A stretch of DNA of 56,710 nt from Clostridia bacterium (GCA_017623975.1 JAGANX010000060.1:1-56710); one strand, 5' to 3'. Positions 24,743-32,599 are shown, counted from the first letter of the stretch. Translations and numbers: made by a program. Notes: generated from the letters alone by a model not told the origin.

Positions 24743-26104
24743 TTATTCATAGATACTGTTAGCGGAATAATCACCGTGATAAATATAGTGAGAGTCACCT
24801 ATTATAGCAATAAGCCGGTCATTTGAAACTATTCTCGCATCAGCATTTGGAAAATATAAAATATATGAGTCGTCATAAAAGAGATGAAAGTCCTTATATT
24901 GCCATGTGGTTTTAATAACACCGTAAACCTTATCGTCTACCTTTTCATACCATCCGAAAACAGAGAGAAAAATTAAATCCTTGTCTTTAATAGAAACATG
25001 GGGAGGGTTTGGATGCTCAATTCTGTATGCTTCTGATTTTTCGTATATATGGTGGGCGATATTTTCTATGCTTGCAAGGTCATTTTGAGAATATCTATCC
25101 TCTGAATATGTAACTTTCCCCGTTTTAAAGTTTATTTCAACTGTTTCGTCTGTGCGGCAGCCGTTAATGTAGCGGCGGAATATAACAGAATCATTTTTAA
25201 GGCTTTGGTAAAATACACCGTTCTCAAATGGCTTTACATATTCAAGTGCGGTTGTGACTTCGTTTGAGATAGAGCTTAGAGATATGAGGCTTGGTACAGG
25301 AGAACTGCTACTGCTTATACGCTCGTTTACATTGGATATTGCAGCTTGAAGGGTACAGCCGCGGCTGACAACAAGGTCATATAACTCCTCGTGTTCAAGA
25401 TAATGGCGTCCAAACTGATAGCCGTATATCCAAGACGGCGTCTGCCAAAGGGATTCGTCAAATATTCCGTCCGTGAAGGCGATGATGCTTCCAAGCTCAG
25501 GCTGTTCTTGATAATCCTTGAAAAGCGGAAGGGCTAAGGACTCAACCTTATTCTGGGTTTTGTTGACTATAACGTAATTTTCAGTGCCGATTTGAGTCAT
25601 TGCAACAAGCAGAGTGTCATAAACCGACATATCAACAAATAAATGGCTGGGCAACAGATACAGGAATTGAGAGGGGATGTTTTCTCCCCGCAAAACCTCC
25701 TCCGTTTCCATCTTAATGATGCGATACTGTGCGGGAGTATAATTAGGTTGGACTTCAAGCTTTTGATAGATAGAGTCATAGCTTTCAATTACACGAGCCC
25801 TAACTACTACTGAGCGTGTTGGAAATTCAAATGCGGGAGGAGCTTGGTCTATTGCGTAAGACGGTCTAAGATTTTCCCCTACAATAATTTCAAGTGGGGA
25901 ACCGCTTAATTGCTCTGCATTTTCGGTTGCATTAAACAAGCATTGGGAATAATCCGGGTCGCTTACCCCGGGAAAAGACGAGGTGGTAGAATGATTATTC
26001 TCCTGCTCTTTTTGTTTATCGTCTGATAGTTGCTTTTCACCGCAGGCGGAGAATATGAGCAGACATAAGACTAAAATTGATAAAAGAACGAATAATTTTT
26101 TCAT
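24743..26104 (-). CDS. Lipoprotein of unknown function
   Basis: A 453-residue lipoprotein. The signal sequence MKKLFVLLSILVLCLLIFSAC ends in a clear lipobox (FSAC, Cys21), followed by a Lys/Glu/Asn-rich linker (to about residue 45). The mature part has no motif I recognise: a segment with FEFPTRSVVVRARVIESYDSIYQKLEV and EEVLRGENIPSQFLYLLP looks like a beta-rich fold in the middle, and the C-terminal third holds YINGCRTDETVEINFKTGKVTYSEDRY, perhaps a PepSY- or NTF2-like fold. AAGGAG lies 8 nt before the start. It has its own promoter (26161-26190) and lies downstream of the sigma/anti-sigma pair on the same strand, so it may belong to an envelope-stress response; this is inference. Confidence 0.8.
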   Translation of the reverse strand: MKKLFVLLSILVLCLLIFSACGEKQLSDDKQKEQENNHSTTSSFPGVSDPDYSQCLFNATENAEQLSGSPLEIIVGENLRPSYAIDQAPPAFEFPTRSVVVRARVIESYDSIYQKLEVQPNYTPAQYRIIKMETEEVLRGENIPSQFLYLLPSHLFVDMSVYDTLLVAMTQIGTENYVIVNKTQNKVESLALPLFKDYQEQPELGSIIAFTDGIFDESLWQTPSWIYGYQFGRHYLEHEELYDLVVSRGCTLQAAISNVNERISSSSSPVPSLISLSSISNEVTTALEYVKPFENGVFYQSLKNDSVIFRRYINGCRTDETVEINFKTGKVTYSEDRYSQNDLASIENIAHHIYEKSEAYRIEHPNPPHVSIKDKDLIFLSVFGWYEKVDDKVYGVIKTTWQYKDFHLFYDDSYILYFPNADARIVSNDRLIAIIGDSHYIYHGDYSANSIYE

Positions 26105-26160
26105 ATAATCACTCCTTATTTTGAAAAGGTAGGAGTTGCGGCTCGGTTCTTTCTATATAT

Positions 26161-26190
26161 ATTATAGCACAGATTATATTAAAAAGTCAA
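26161..26190 (-). promoter_or_regulatory. SigA-type promoter of the lipoprotein gene
   Basis: Read on the minus strand: TTGACT (26185-26190), 18-nt spacer ending in TGTGC, TATAAT (26161-26166). Confidence 0.7.
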
Positions 26191-26199
26191 TAAACGAAC

Positions 26200-26233
26200 A
26201 AAGCCCTTGCAAAAGCATCAATGCAAGGGCTTT
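26200..26233 (-). terminator. Rho-independent terminator of the sigma/anti-sigma operon
   Basis: AAAGCCCTTGC (26200-26210) pairs perfectly with GCAAGGGCTTT (26223-26233). On the minus strand it is followed by a T-rich stretch. Confidence 0.75.
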
Positions 26234-26267
26234 AAGGGATTGATTTTTGGTTTATATGGATACAATG

Positions 26268-27614
26268 TCATTCAGGGTGATCGTCATTTGGAAAGTATCT
26301 TTGTATTTTGTGAGCAAAATCAACGATGTTTTTGTCGTCCTCGGTGATTTTTCGGGGAAGAGCAACGCTTACAAGCTGACCAACAGACAGATTGGAGCAG
26401 CTACGCTCTAATTTTTTTGTGTTAATTATAACTGAAAAGGCAACACCGTCATCTTGATTTTTGCACATAACGGAGTCATCAATCACAATATAGCCATCAC
26501 CGATTTCTGTTACTTCTCCTACAATATAGTAATAGTATTGTTCTTCTTCGCAAGGAATTCCAACCTTTTCCACATAGTCAATTATTTGGTTTGCCTTTTC
26601 TGTGCCAATTTCGTAAGTATGGGAGTAGCGAAAGGCATTGGTCCATAAAAATCCATTTTCGGTAATGGACAAGGCATCCTTGTAAACACCATATGCTGAC
26701 GAGGTTATGGTAAAGGTTGCATCCTTTGTGTATGAACGATGAAATTCAATAGGGTCAATTTCCACAAGCGGAGCATTTTTGCATTCGTTTAAAAGCTGCC
26801 AAATATAGTCGTCAGTTTCAAGGACATATTGCTGGGCTGTCTTTCCTTTCTGTTGGGTGTCAACATCCTTCAAGGATATATTTTCTTTAAGATTATATCT
26901 TTCAAACAGTTCACCAAGAGTTTTGGGCTTGTTTTTTTGAGCAGTAGTGTTTGTATATGTGAAATACTCGCCGTCTATTTTTACTGCTACTGAGTAGGTC
27001 TTGTCTATGGTAGTCAATTCAAAGACTTCAAAATCCTTCGTATGATATATGTTATTATAAAAGTCGAAGCCTCGCGCTTCAAACATTCCCATGGAAGACT
27101 TTATTAAGCCCTTGTCAACATATTTTGAACAGGATGAGTAAGTATTGCCGTTTATTGAAATAAGGGTGTATTGGTCATATATGGCTTTGTTTTCCCAACG
27201 AATAATTTCAGATATTTCACCTTCGCCCTCGCTTAGGTGAACATTATCCTTGTATGGGCGTGGAAAGACTATTGTACTCACATTATTTTGATTGTTTTGA
27301 GTGTCGTTTCCGTCTTGCGTACTGTTTTGAGTGTTGCTTCCCGATGTGCCGCTTTGTGTAATGCTTTGACTGTCATTTTTTTGTGTGCTATTTTCACCGG
27401 GAATATTGGAAATCTGTTGGGAAGGAACGGTGGGCGTGTCTCTGTTAAATAACGAGATAGATATGACTATGGCAAAAATTGCAAGGAAGGATGCAGCAAT
27501 GGAGCTCCATCTGGTAATGGATACGGAGCGTTTTTTTGGTATGCTGCTTGCAGATGCTAAAATAAGCTCATCATCTATATTGGTTAGTGCGTTTGTAATA
27601 CGGGATGCTTTCAT
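26268..27614 (-). CDS. Membrane-anchored anti-sigma-factor-like protein
   Basis: A 448-residue single-pass protein. ATG 27614 follows AAAGGAGGG by 9 nt and overlaps the sigma-factor stop by 4 nt. A short cytoplasmic N-terminus (KASRITNALTNIDDELILASA...) that would hold the sigma factor is followed by one membrane helix (SSIAASFLAIFAIVISISLF, about 35-55), a Ser/Thr/Gln/Asn-rich linker (QISN...NNQNNVSTIVFP) and a large extracellular domain. The zinc-binding HxxxCxxC motif of ZAS anti-sigma factors is absent. The C-terminal segment YYYYIVGEVTEIGDGYIVIDDSVM resembles a small OB-like beta fold. Translational coupling with an ECF sigma gene is the main evidence for the role; the signal sensed is unknown. 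Confidence 0.75.
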   Translation of the reverse strand: MKASRITNALTNIDDELILASASSIPKKRSVSITRWSSIAASFLAIFAIVISISLFNRDTPTVPSQQISNIPGENSTQKNDSQSITQSGTSGSNTQNSTQDGNDTQNNQNNVSTIVFPRPYKDNVHLSEGEGEISEIIRWENKAIYDQYTLISINGNTYSSCSKYVDKGLIKSSMGMFEARGFDFYNNIYHTKDFEVFELTTIDKTYSVAVKIDGEYFTYTNTTAQKNKPKTLGELFERYNLKENISLKDVDTQQKGKTAQQYVLETDDYIWQLLNECKNAPLVEIDPIEFHRSYTKDATFTITSSAYGVYKDALSITENGFLWTNAFRYSHTYEIGTEKANQIIDYVEKVGIPCEEEQYYYYIVGEVTEIGDGYIVIDDSVMCKNQDDGVAFSVIINTKKLERSCSNLSVGQLVSVALPRKITEDDKNIVDFAHKIQRYFPNDDHPE

Positions 27615-28165
27615 ATTTCTATACCCTCCTTTATTAAATATTTTTTCAAATTGCTTCGAGCTCGGCACAATATACTTTTTACCTTGCTTTCGCTATATGA
27701 ATACCGTTTTGCTATACTTTCTACGGAATCAAAAAACCAATATTTGCGAATAAATACGTTGCGAATGCTTTCCTTTTGCCCTTTTAAAAAGCTGTTTATG
27801 GCTTGGCTGATATGCTCATCGCTTATGTTATCGCAAATAGAGGAGTCGGATAAAACGTTTTCAAGCTCCGACAAGGATACAGTCATATCCGTATGTCGCT
27901 TTTGTCTATGCAGTGACTCGAATTTCTTCAAAGAATTGTTTCTTGCAATTTTTGCAATAAAAGCTTTAAGGCTTTTTGGCTTTGCAGGGGGAATACTGTT
28001 CCAAAGGGCTAAGTAAGTATCGTTTACACATTCCTTTACATCCTCCTCGTTCCCAAGGATATTATAGGAGATGGAGTGACATAGCCTTCCATACTTTTTG
28101 TCCGTTTCATCAATAGCCATTTCTTGTCTTTCATAATAGAGCTTGATTATTTCAAGGTCGTCCAT
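27611..28165 (-). CDS. ECF-type RNA polymerase sigma factor
   Basis: A 184-residue sigma-70 family protein with only regions 2 and 4. Region 2 is seen as YGRLCHSISYNILGNEEDVKECVNDTYLALWNSIPP followed by FIAKIARNNSLKKFE; region 4 as RNVFIRKYWFFDSVESIAKRYSYSESKVKSILCRARSNLKKYL, a helix-turn-helix that reads the -35 element. The start at 28165 has AAAGGAGG at 7-nt spacing; an upstream in-frame ATG is not supported. It is coupled to the anti-sigma gene by a 4-nt overlap and preceded by an ECF-type promoter (28210-28236), suggesting that it activates its own operon when released from the membrane partner. Confidence 0.9.
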   Translation of the reverse strand: MDDLEIIKLYYERQEMAIDETDKKYGRLCHSISYNILGNEEDVKECVNDTYLALWNSIPPAKPKSLKAFIAKIARNNSLKKFESLHRQKRHTDMTVSLSELENVLSDSSICDNISDEHISQAINSFLKGQKESIRNVFIRKYWFFDSVESIAKRYSYSESKVKSILCRARSNLKKYLIKEGIEI

Positions 28166-28209
28166 ATATGTACCTCCTTTCTTTGTAGTGAAAGCTGCCT
28201 TCACCTATT

Positions 28210-28236
28210 AAGACCGCTTTTTTCTTTAAAGGTTGC
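28210..28236 (-). promoter_or_regulatory. ECF-type promoter, probably autoregulatory
   Basis: Read on the minus strand: GCAACC (28231-28236, followed by TTT) and GGTCTT (28210-28215, preceded by GC) with a 15-nt spacer. The AAC-containing -35 and GTC-containing -10 are the classic ECF pattern; no convincing SigA promoter is closer to the gene. Confidence 0.6.
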
Positions 28237-28262
28237 AAAAAATGAAAAAATATATTTAAAAA

Positions 28263-28292
28263 TCCACCTCTTTGTAAAATTCAAGAGGTGGA
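28263..28292 (-). terminator. Rho-independent terminator
   Basis: TCCACCTCTT (28263-28272) pairs perfectly with AAGAGGTGGA (28283-28292). On the minus strand it runs into TTTTTAAA, so it stops transcription coming through the pseudogene from 29669-28555. Nothing else was recognised between 28293 and 28372. Confidence 0.7.
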
Positions 28293-28372
28293 AAAGAGTA
28301 ACATTATATTTTCTTGCAAGCAAGAGAATAGGCAAGAATTTAGTGTTAATATATCGTTCGTATTTTTAGCTC

Positions 28373-28545
28373 TTACACAAATCTTTGTGCATAGCCGCAT
28401 CTTTTACAAAGGTCCTCTGTTGCTTTGCCGCATTTAAAGCCTTCTACCATTGCGGTGGCTCTTTGGGAATTTAGAATTTCATCATGTTCTTGACAAAAAG
28501 AGCAGTGCATATGTTGGTGATTTCTATGTAAACCTTGTTATATAT
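28373..28545 (-). pseudogene. Remnant of a radical SAM gene with internal deletions and lost start codon
   Basis: Directly after the SGNH gene stop there is a good ribosome binding site (AGGAGAGG, 28548-28555), then ATA (28545-28543) where ATG is expected, then a frame reading YNKVYIEITNIC, the usual N-terminus of radical SAM proteins up to the first Cys of CxxxCxxC. Only 2 nt instead of 9 lie before the rest of the motif (HCSFC), which is in another frame: a 7-nt deletion. After QEHDE the frame jumps to what looks like the family's C-terminus (RATAMVEGFKCGKATEDLCKRCGYAQRFV, given here from 19 residues on as EDLCKRCGYAQRFV-stop), so most of the barrel is missing. The out-of-frame 3' part could encode 45 residues from an internal ATG, but without a ribosome binding site. 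It was once coupled to the SGNH gene. Confidence 0.7.
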
Positions 28546-28554
28546 TTCCTCTCC

Positions 28555-29262
28555 TCAGCGGCTAATGGCTTCTATTGCTCCTCGCGCTATGCTTTTCATA
28601 CCTGCCTTGTTTGGATGGTAGCCGTCAATTGTGTCAAAGGGTGGGACAAAATTGTATAGGTCTATCACCTTGCAGCCCTGCGCCAAAGCAGTGTCCTTAA
28701 TAACCTTGCAGTATTCTTCCATATGGTATCCGCCGGGATAAAAATAAAACTCTATTTCCTCACCATTTTCATATCCGCTTTTGGAAAGGGTAAAGCACCA
28801 TATTTCTGCCAAGGGATAATTTTCCTTTAACTTTTTCAGCATAAGGTCATAAGCCACGCTGAACACGTCTAAGTCCTTTTCATATTCTCGTCTGTTTGGC
28901 ACAGGCTTTAAACCAAAGCCCCAGTCGTTTGTGCCTAAATATACCATAATTACATCGGGCACGGCACCGTTTTTGGAAAGGGCGCTTGTGCGTTCATCAC
29001 TGCAACCGTAGGTGGGAAGCTCGCACCTTTTGTGCTTACATACAAGGCTGCCGGAAATAGAGTTGTTTACTAAAAGCGTTCCGCCAAGGTGCGAAATAAC
29101 CTGACCCCACCAAGTGTCAACGGGGGTATATATCTCTGCTTGAAGCTTTTTTAAGGTGTCGTAAAAGAAGGCATCCTCGGGTACCGAGTATCCTTCAAGG
29201 GTGCTTATGGAGTCACCCAAAATCGAAAATAGCTTGCCTTTATATGTTTCTTTAATATTCAT
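28555..29262 (-). CDS. SGNH/GDSL-family hydrolase
   Basis: A 235-residue cytoplasmic esterase/lipase-like protein. The SGNH blocks are present: ILGDSISTLEGY (nucleophile Ser18), NNSISGS (block II Gly), VYLGTNDWGFG (block III Asn112) and DGYHPNKAGM (Asp213 and His216). It therefore should deacylate a carbohydrate or small ester; it lacks a signal peptide, fitting action on imported or cytosolic molecules. ATG 29262 has AAAGGAGAG at 6-nt spacing; a longer start is not supported. It follows the unknown gene 29283-29669 by 20 nt and precedes the radical SAM remnant by 9 nt, so it was the middle gene of a small operon. Confidence 0.85.
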   Translation of the reverse strand: MNIKETYKGKLFSILGDSISTLEGYSVPEDAFFYDTLKKLQAEIYTPVDTWWGQVISHLGGTLLVNNSISGSLVCKHKRCELPTYGCSDERTSALSKNGAVPDVIMVYLGTNDWGFGLKPVPNRREYEKDLDVFSVAYDLMLKKLKENYPLAEIWCFTLSKSGYENGEEIEFYFYPGGYHMEEYCKVIKDTALAQGCKVIDLYNFVPPFDTIDGYHPNKAGMKSIARGAIEAISR

Positions 29263-29282
29263 AAGCACTCTCCTTTATAATG

Positions 29283-29669
29283 TTACTGACATAAGGATAG
29301 CTTTTTTAATAAATTGCCAATGGTTTTGTTTATTGTCATATTGTAATAAACTCCTTCTTCAAAGCAGAAAGCATTTTTACAGGAAACAAACCATAAAAGT
29401 GTAAAGATTTCTAAGCTTGATAAGCAATTTATCAAATCACTGCTTGCAACTTGAGTAATGACGCCATAAACACTACCATTAAGGCCAAATCTTGATTTGA
29501 TTTCTTTAACAATCTCAGTAGGTGGAATTGTATTGTCCTTGTCAAGGCTTTCACTGGCTTCTATCATTTTGTTTAGAAATTCATTCATTATTTCATTGTT
29601 TATGCTTGATTCATCAACCTTTGCAAAATAGTCCACATATTTATTATTTATTATTTCAGAGAAATTCAT
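29283..29669 (-). CDS. Hypothetical protein, 128 aa
   Basis: I do not recognise this protein. It is soluble, with an acidic helical first half (FAKVDESSINNEIMNEFLNKMIEASESLDKD) and a more hydrophobic second half (DLINCLSSLEIFTLLWFVSCKNAFCFEEG) that could be a buried helix or a single membrane pass. AGAAGG precedes the start at about 9 nt. It shares strand and close spacing (20 nt) with the SGNH hydrolase gene. No function is suggested. Confidence 0.6.
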   Translation of the reverse strand: MNFSEIINNKYVDYFAKVDESSINNEIMNEFLNKMIEASESLDKDNTIPPTEIVKEIKSRFGLNGSVYGVITQVASSDLINCLSSLEIFTLLWFVSCKNAFCFEEGVYYNMTINKTIGNLLKKLSLCQ

Positions 29670-29743
29670 ATATTTGCCTGCCTTCTTAAATTTACGATTA
29701 CCTGTGAAAATTTTGAGTTATGAGTTACTACGTAACGTTATGA

Positions 29744-29773
29744 ATCAGGCGAAGCATTTCTGCTTCGCCTGAT
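29744..29773. repeat. Perfect 13-bp inverted repeat (intergenic hairpin)
   Basis: ATCAGGCGAAGCA (29744-29756) and its exact complement (29761-29773) surround a 4-nt loop. It lies between two minus-strand genes without a T run on the coding side, in an AT-rich stretch with short direct repeats (GAGTTATGAGTTA). It looks like a dispersed intergenic element. Confidence 0.5.
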
Positions 29774-29806
29774 GTTGTGATATGATTTTTTGCAAAATTC
29801 ATAGTT

Positions 29807-29829
29807 AATTTTGAACTGCGTTCAAAATT
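29807..29829 (-). terminator. Hairpin overlapping the GMP synthase stop codon
   Basis: AATTTTGAAC (29807-29816) pairs perfectly with GTTCAAAATT (29820-29829), loop TGC. The right arm includes two bases of the stop codon. It is AT-rich, so termination would be weak. Confidence 0.45.
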
Positions 29830-30829
29830 ATTCCCACTCGATTGTTCCAACAGGCTTTGGTGTCAAGTCGTAAAGAACTCTGTTAATGCCCTCAACCTCA
29901 GCGGTGATACGGGCGGTTATTTTATGAAGAACGTTATAAGGAATTTCTTCAATTGTTGCACTCATAGCATCCTTTGTATTAACGGCACGGATAATAGCTG
30001 GCCAACCCTCATATCTGCTTTCGTCCTTAACGCCAACACTCTTAATATCGGGGATTGCGATAAAGTATTGCCATACCTTTTCGTTAAGACCGAAGTTGTC
30101 AAATTCCTCACGCAAAATAGCGTCTGCCTCACGAAGGGCATTAAGCCTATCTCTTGTGATAGCGCCCAAGCAACGAACACCAAGACCGGGGCCCGGGAAT
30201 GGCTGACGGTAAACCATAGCGTGTGGAAGGCCAAGAGCCTCACCAACAACACGAACCTCATCCTTAAAGAGAAGCTTAATAGGCTCAACAAGCTGGAATT
30301 TAAGGTCATCAGGCAAGCCGCCAACGTTGTGGTGGGACTTAACTGCCTTTTTGCCCTCTGCCTTCTTAAAGCTTTCAAGGATATCAGGGTAAATGGTACC
30401 CTGTGCCAAAAAGTCAACACCTTCAAGCTTTCTTGCTTCGTCAGCGAAAACATTTATAAATTCAGCACCAATGATTTTTCTTTTCCTTTCAGGGTCGCTA
30501 ACGCCGGCTAAAAGATTAAGAAAACGGTCAGTTGCGTCGATGTAAATAAGATTTGCGTCAAGTTCCTTGCCAAAAACGTCAATAACATTTTCACTTTCAT
30601 TTTTTCTCATAAGACCGTGGTTAACGTGTACACAGTAAAGCTGCTTGCCAATAGCCTTGATTAAAAGAGCAGCAACAACGCTGGAATCAACTCCACCGCT
30701 TAAAGCTAAAAGCACACGCTTATCACCTACTTGCTCACGCACAATTTTAACTTGCTCGTCAATAAATTTTTCAGCAAGAGCCTTGGTTGTAATTCTTTCC
30801 ATAGAATCGGGACGCATATTTCCGTTCAT
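29828..30829 (-). CDS. guaA: GMP synthase ATP-pyrophosphatase subunit (no glutaminase domain)
   Basis: A 333-residue protein equal to the C-terminal part of bacterial GuaA: the PP-loop LSGGVDSS (44-50) that adenylates XMP, then CVHVNHGLMRKNE, FLAQGTIYPDILES, KSHHNVGGLP, RQPFPGPGLGVRC (hallmark of the dimerisation domain) and a closing EVEGINRVLYDLTPKPVGTIEWE-type tail. The usual bacterial enzyme is a single chain of over 500 residues with an N-terminal class I glutamine amidotransferase domain, which is absent here. The start is not a truncation: GGAGG lies 5 nt before ATG 30829 and a good promoter precedes it. The amidotransferase subunit must be encoded elsewhere, as in archaeal two-subunit GMP synthase. 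It catalyses the last step of GMP synthesis. Confidence 0.92.
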   Translation of the reverse strand: MNGNMRPDSMERITTKALAEKFIDEQVKIVREQVGDKRVLLALSGGVDSSVVAALLIKAIGKQLYCVHVNHGLMRKNESENVIDVFGKELDANLIYIDATDRFLNLLAGVSDPERKRKIIGAEFINVFADEARKLEGVDFLAQGTIYPDILESFKKAEGKKAVKSHHNVGGLPDDLKFQLVEPIKLLFKDEVRVVGEALGLPHAMVYRQPFPGPGLGVRCLGAITRDRLNALREADAILREEFDNFGLNEKVWQYFIAIPDIKSVGVKDESRYEGWPAIIRAVNTKDAMSATIEEIPYNVLHKITARITAEVEGINRVLYDLTPKPVGTIEWE

Positions 30830-30861
30830 ATAATCCTCCAAAATATTAGATTTATAAAAAA

Positions 30862-30890
30862 AGTATATCACAGATTTTTTTTCAGTGCAA
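30862..30890 (-). promoter_or_regulatory. SigA-type promoter of guaA
   Basis: Read on the minus strand: TTGCAC (30885-30890), 17-nt spacer ending in TGTGA, TATACT (30862-30867). No purine riboswitch fold was recognised in the ~30-nt leader. Confidence 0.7.
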
Positions 30891-30984
30891 GAGTTATGTG
30901 CATTCTTTTTTAGAAAAATTTTAAAAAAATTTCAATATTTTATTGTGCAACCATACAATAATCGCTAACATAGTAAAATCATAC

Positions 30985-31013
30985 TTGATATTTAGCCACT
31001 CTTGTGGCATAAT
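30985..31013 (+). promoter_or_regulatory. SigA-type promoter of the first NSS transporter gene
   Basis: TTGATA (30985-30990), 17-nt spacer, CATAAT (31008-31013). The spacer contains a small inverted repeat, GCCAC-TCTT-GTGGC. Confidence 0.6.
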
Positions 31014-31025
31014 AGTAATATCTGC

Positions 31026-31077
31026 GGTTTGAAAGGATACTATTTTCCATTTCAAGCCAAATGGGTGCTTTTTGGCT
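31026..31077 (+). promoter_or_regulatory. Structured leader with two mutually exclusive hairpins
   Basis: Hairpin 1: GGTTTGAAA (31026-31034) with TTTCAAGCC (31050-31058), one G-U pair. Hairpin 2: AGCCAAA (31055-31061) with TTTGGCT (31071-31077). Both need bases 31055-31058, so only one can form. The second ends right before the AAGAGG ribosome binding site. It may be a regulatory leader; no known riboswitch class was recognised. Confidence 0.45.
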
Positions 31078-31088
31078 AAGAGGTTACA

Positions 31089-32453
31089 ATGGATATTAAG
31101 ACAGAAAAGAGAAGTAATTTTACAGGAAAATTAGGCTTTGTTTTAGCGGCGGCAGGAAGTGCGGTTGGCCTTGGCAACATTTGGCGCTTTCCCTATCTTG
31201 CGGCTAAATACGGCGGCGGAATTTTCCTTATAACTTATATAGTGCTTGCGCTTACCTTTGGCTTTTGCTTAATGATAGCGGAAATTGCTATTGGACGCAA
31301 AACAGGGCTAAGTGCAATTGGCGCATTTAAAAAAATCAGTAAAAAATTCGCCTTTATCGGCTGGATAGTGTCAATTATTCCTATGATAATTTTGCCCTAC
31401 TATTCAGTAATTGGCGGTTGGGTAACAAAATACATGGTTGCATTTGTTACAGGTCAAGGTCACGCAGCCGCGGCGGATGGCTATTTTGAAGCCTTTATAA
31501 CAAAAGCAGGAGAGCCTATTTTATGGTTTACCATATTTATCGGTATAACTGCCCTGGTTGTTATGCTTGGCGTTGTTAAGGGCATTGAAAGGGTATCTAA
31601 AATAATGATGCCTGTTTTGGTTGTGCTGTCAGTATTTATTGCTATCTATGTAATGTTTATTGACGGTGCATGGGCAGGTGTTATTTATTATATCAAGCCC
31701 GATTTTTCAAAGTTTTCATTTATGACGGTTGTCAGCGCTATGGGTCAGCTTTTCTACTCAATGTCCTTAGCAATGGGAATTATGATAACCTATGGCTCAT
31801 ATATGAAAAAGGATGTAAATCTTGAAAAGTCTGTACACAACATTGAAATTTTTGACACGGGAATTGCATTTTTTGCAGGACTTATGATTATCCCTGCGGT
31901 GTTTGCCTTCTCGGGCGGGAATGAGGAAGCTCTTGGCAAAGGTCCAAGCCTTATGTTTATCACCTTGCCAAAGGTGTTTAACACAATGTTTGGCGGTCAA
32001 GTAATCGGCGCACTTTTCTTTATTTTAGTTCTTTTTGCCGCCCTTACCTCGTCTGTATCCTTGATGGAAACGGTTATTTCCATAATACAGGACAAGGTTA
32101 AAATAGGCAGGAAAAAGCTGTGCTTAATCGTACTCCTTGGCTGTATTTTAGTTGGCTTGCCATCCTCTCTCGGGTACGGTGTTTGGGGCGGAGTTAAAAT
32201 ACTCGGCTTACAATTCCTTGACTTTTTTGACTTTATCAGCAATAGCATTTTGATGCCAATTGCCGCCTTCCTAATTTGCATTTTCATTGGCTTTGTGGTT
32301 AAGCCATCCTTTGTAACTGATGAAATCGAATTAAACGGTAAATTCAAAATGAAAAAGATGTTTAATGCGATGGTAAAATATATAGCTCCTGTGTGCTTAA
32401 TTGTCATTCTTGTCTTTGCAATACTTGATGTTTTTGGTATTTTAACTATATAA
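31089..32453 (+). CDS. Sodium-dependent transporter, neurotransmitter:sodium symporter (SNF/NSS) family
   Basis: A 454-residue integral membrane protein with about 11 helices. The first helix carries the family signature (GSAVGLGNIWRFPYLAAKYGGG), which forms the unwound substrate/Na+ site, and the later FYSMSLAMGIMITYGSYM and LFAALTSSVSLMETVIS segments match helices 6 and 8 of LeuT-type transporters. Bacterial members import amino acids with Na+. Length and 11-helix layout fit the MhsT-like subgroup. The substrate is not known. It is monocistronic, with its own promoter, a structured leader and a terminator. A paralogue lies at 39496-40887. Confidence 0.9.
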   Translation: MDIKTEKRSNFTGKLGFVLAAAGSAVGLGNIWRFPYLAAKYGGGIFLITYIVLALTFGFCLMIAEIAIGRKTGLSAIGAFKKISKKFAFIGWIVSIIPMIILPYYSVIGGWVTKYMVAFVTGQGHAAAADGYFEAFITKAGEPILWFTIFIGITALVVMLGVVKGIERVSKIMMPVLVVLSVFIAIYVMFIDGAWAGVIYYIKPDFSKFSFMTVVSAMGQLFYSMSLAMGIMITYGSYMKKDVNLEKSVHNIEIFDTGIAFFAGLMIIPAVFAFSGGNEEALGKGPSLMFITLPKVFNTMFGGQVIGALFFILVLFAALTSSVSLMETVISIIQDKVKIGRKKLCLIVLLGCILVGLPSSLGYGVWGGVKILGLQFLDFFDFISNSILMPIAAFLICIFIGFVVKPSFVTDEIELNGKFKMKKMFNAMVKYIAPVCLIVILVFAILDVFGILTI

Positions 32454-32461
32454 TAAGCTAC

Positions 32462-32495
32462 GTCAAGCACTGTTTTAACGGTGCTTGACTTTTTA
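32462..32495 (+). terminator. Rho-independent terminator
   Basis: GTCAAGCAC (32462-32470) pairs perfectly with GTGCTTGAC (32481-32489), followed by TTTTT. Confidence 0.9.
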
Positions 32496-32574
32496 CTTTT
32501 AGAAGGACTTGCGATAATCTTGGAATTCCGTAATGATAATTGGCAGTATTTGGGCAACGCTCAAAAATGAAATA

Positions 32575-32599
32575 CCACCCGCGTATCATATGCGGGTGG
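32575..32599 (-). terminator. Rho-independent terminator of the pepF operon
   Basis: CCACCCGC (32575-32582) pairs with GCGGGTGG (32592-32599). On the minus strand a T-rich stretch follows. Confidence 0.7.
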
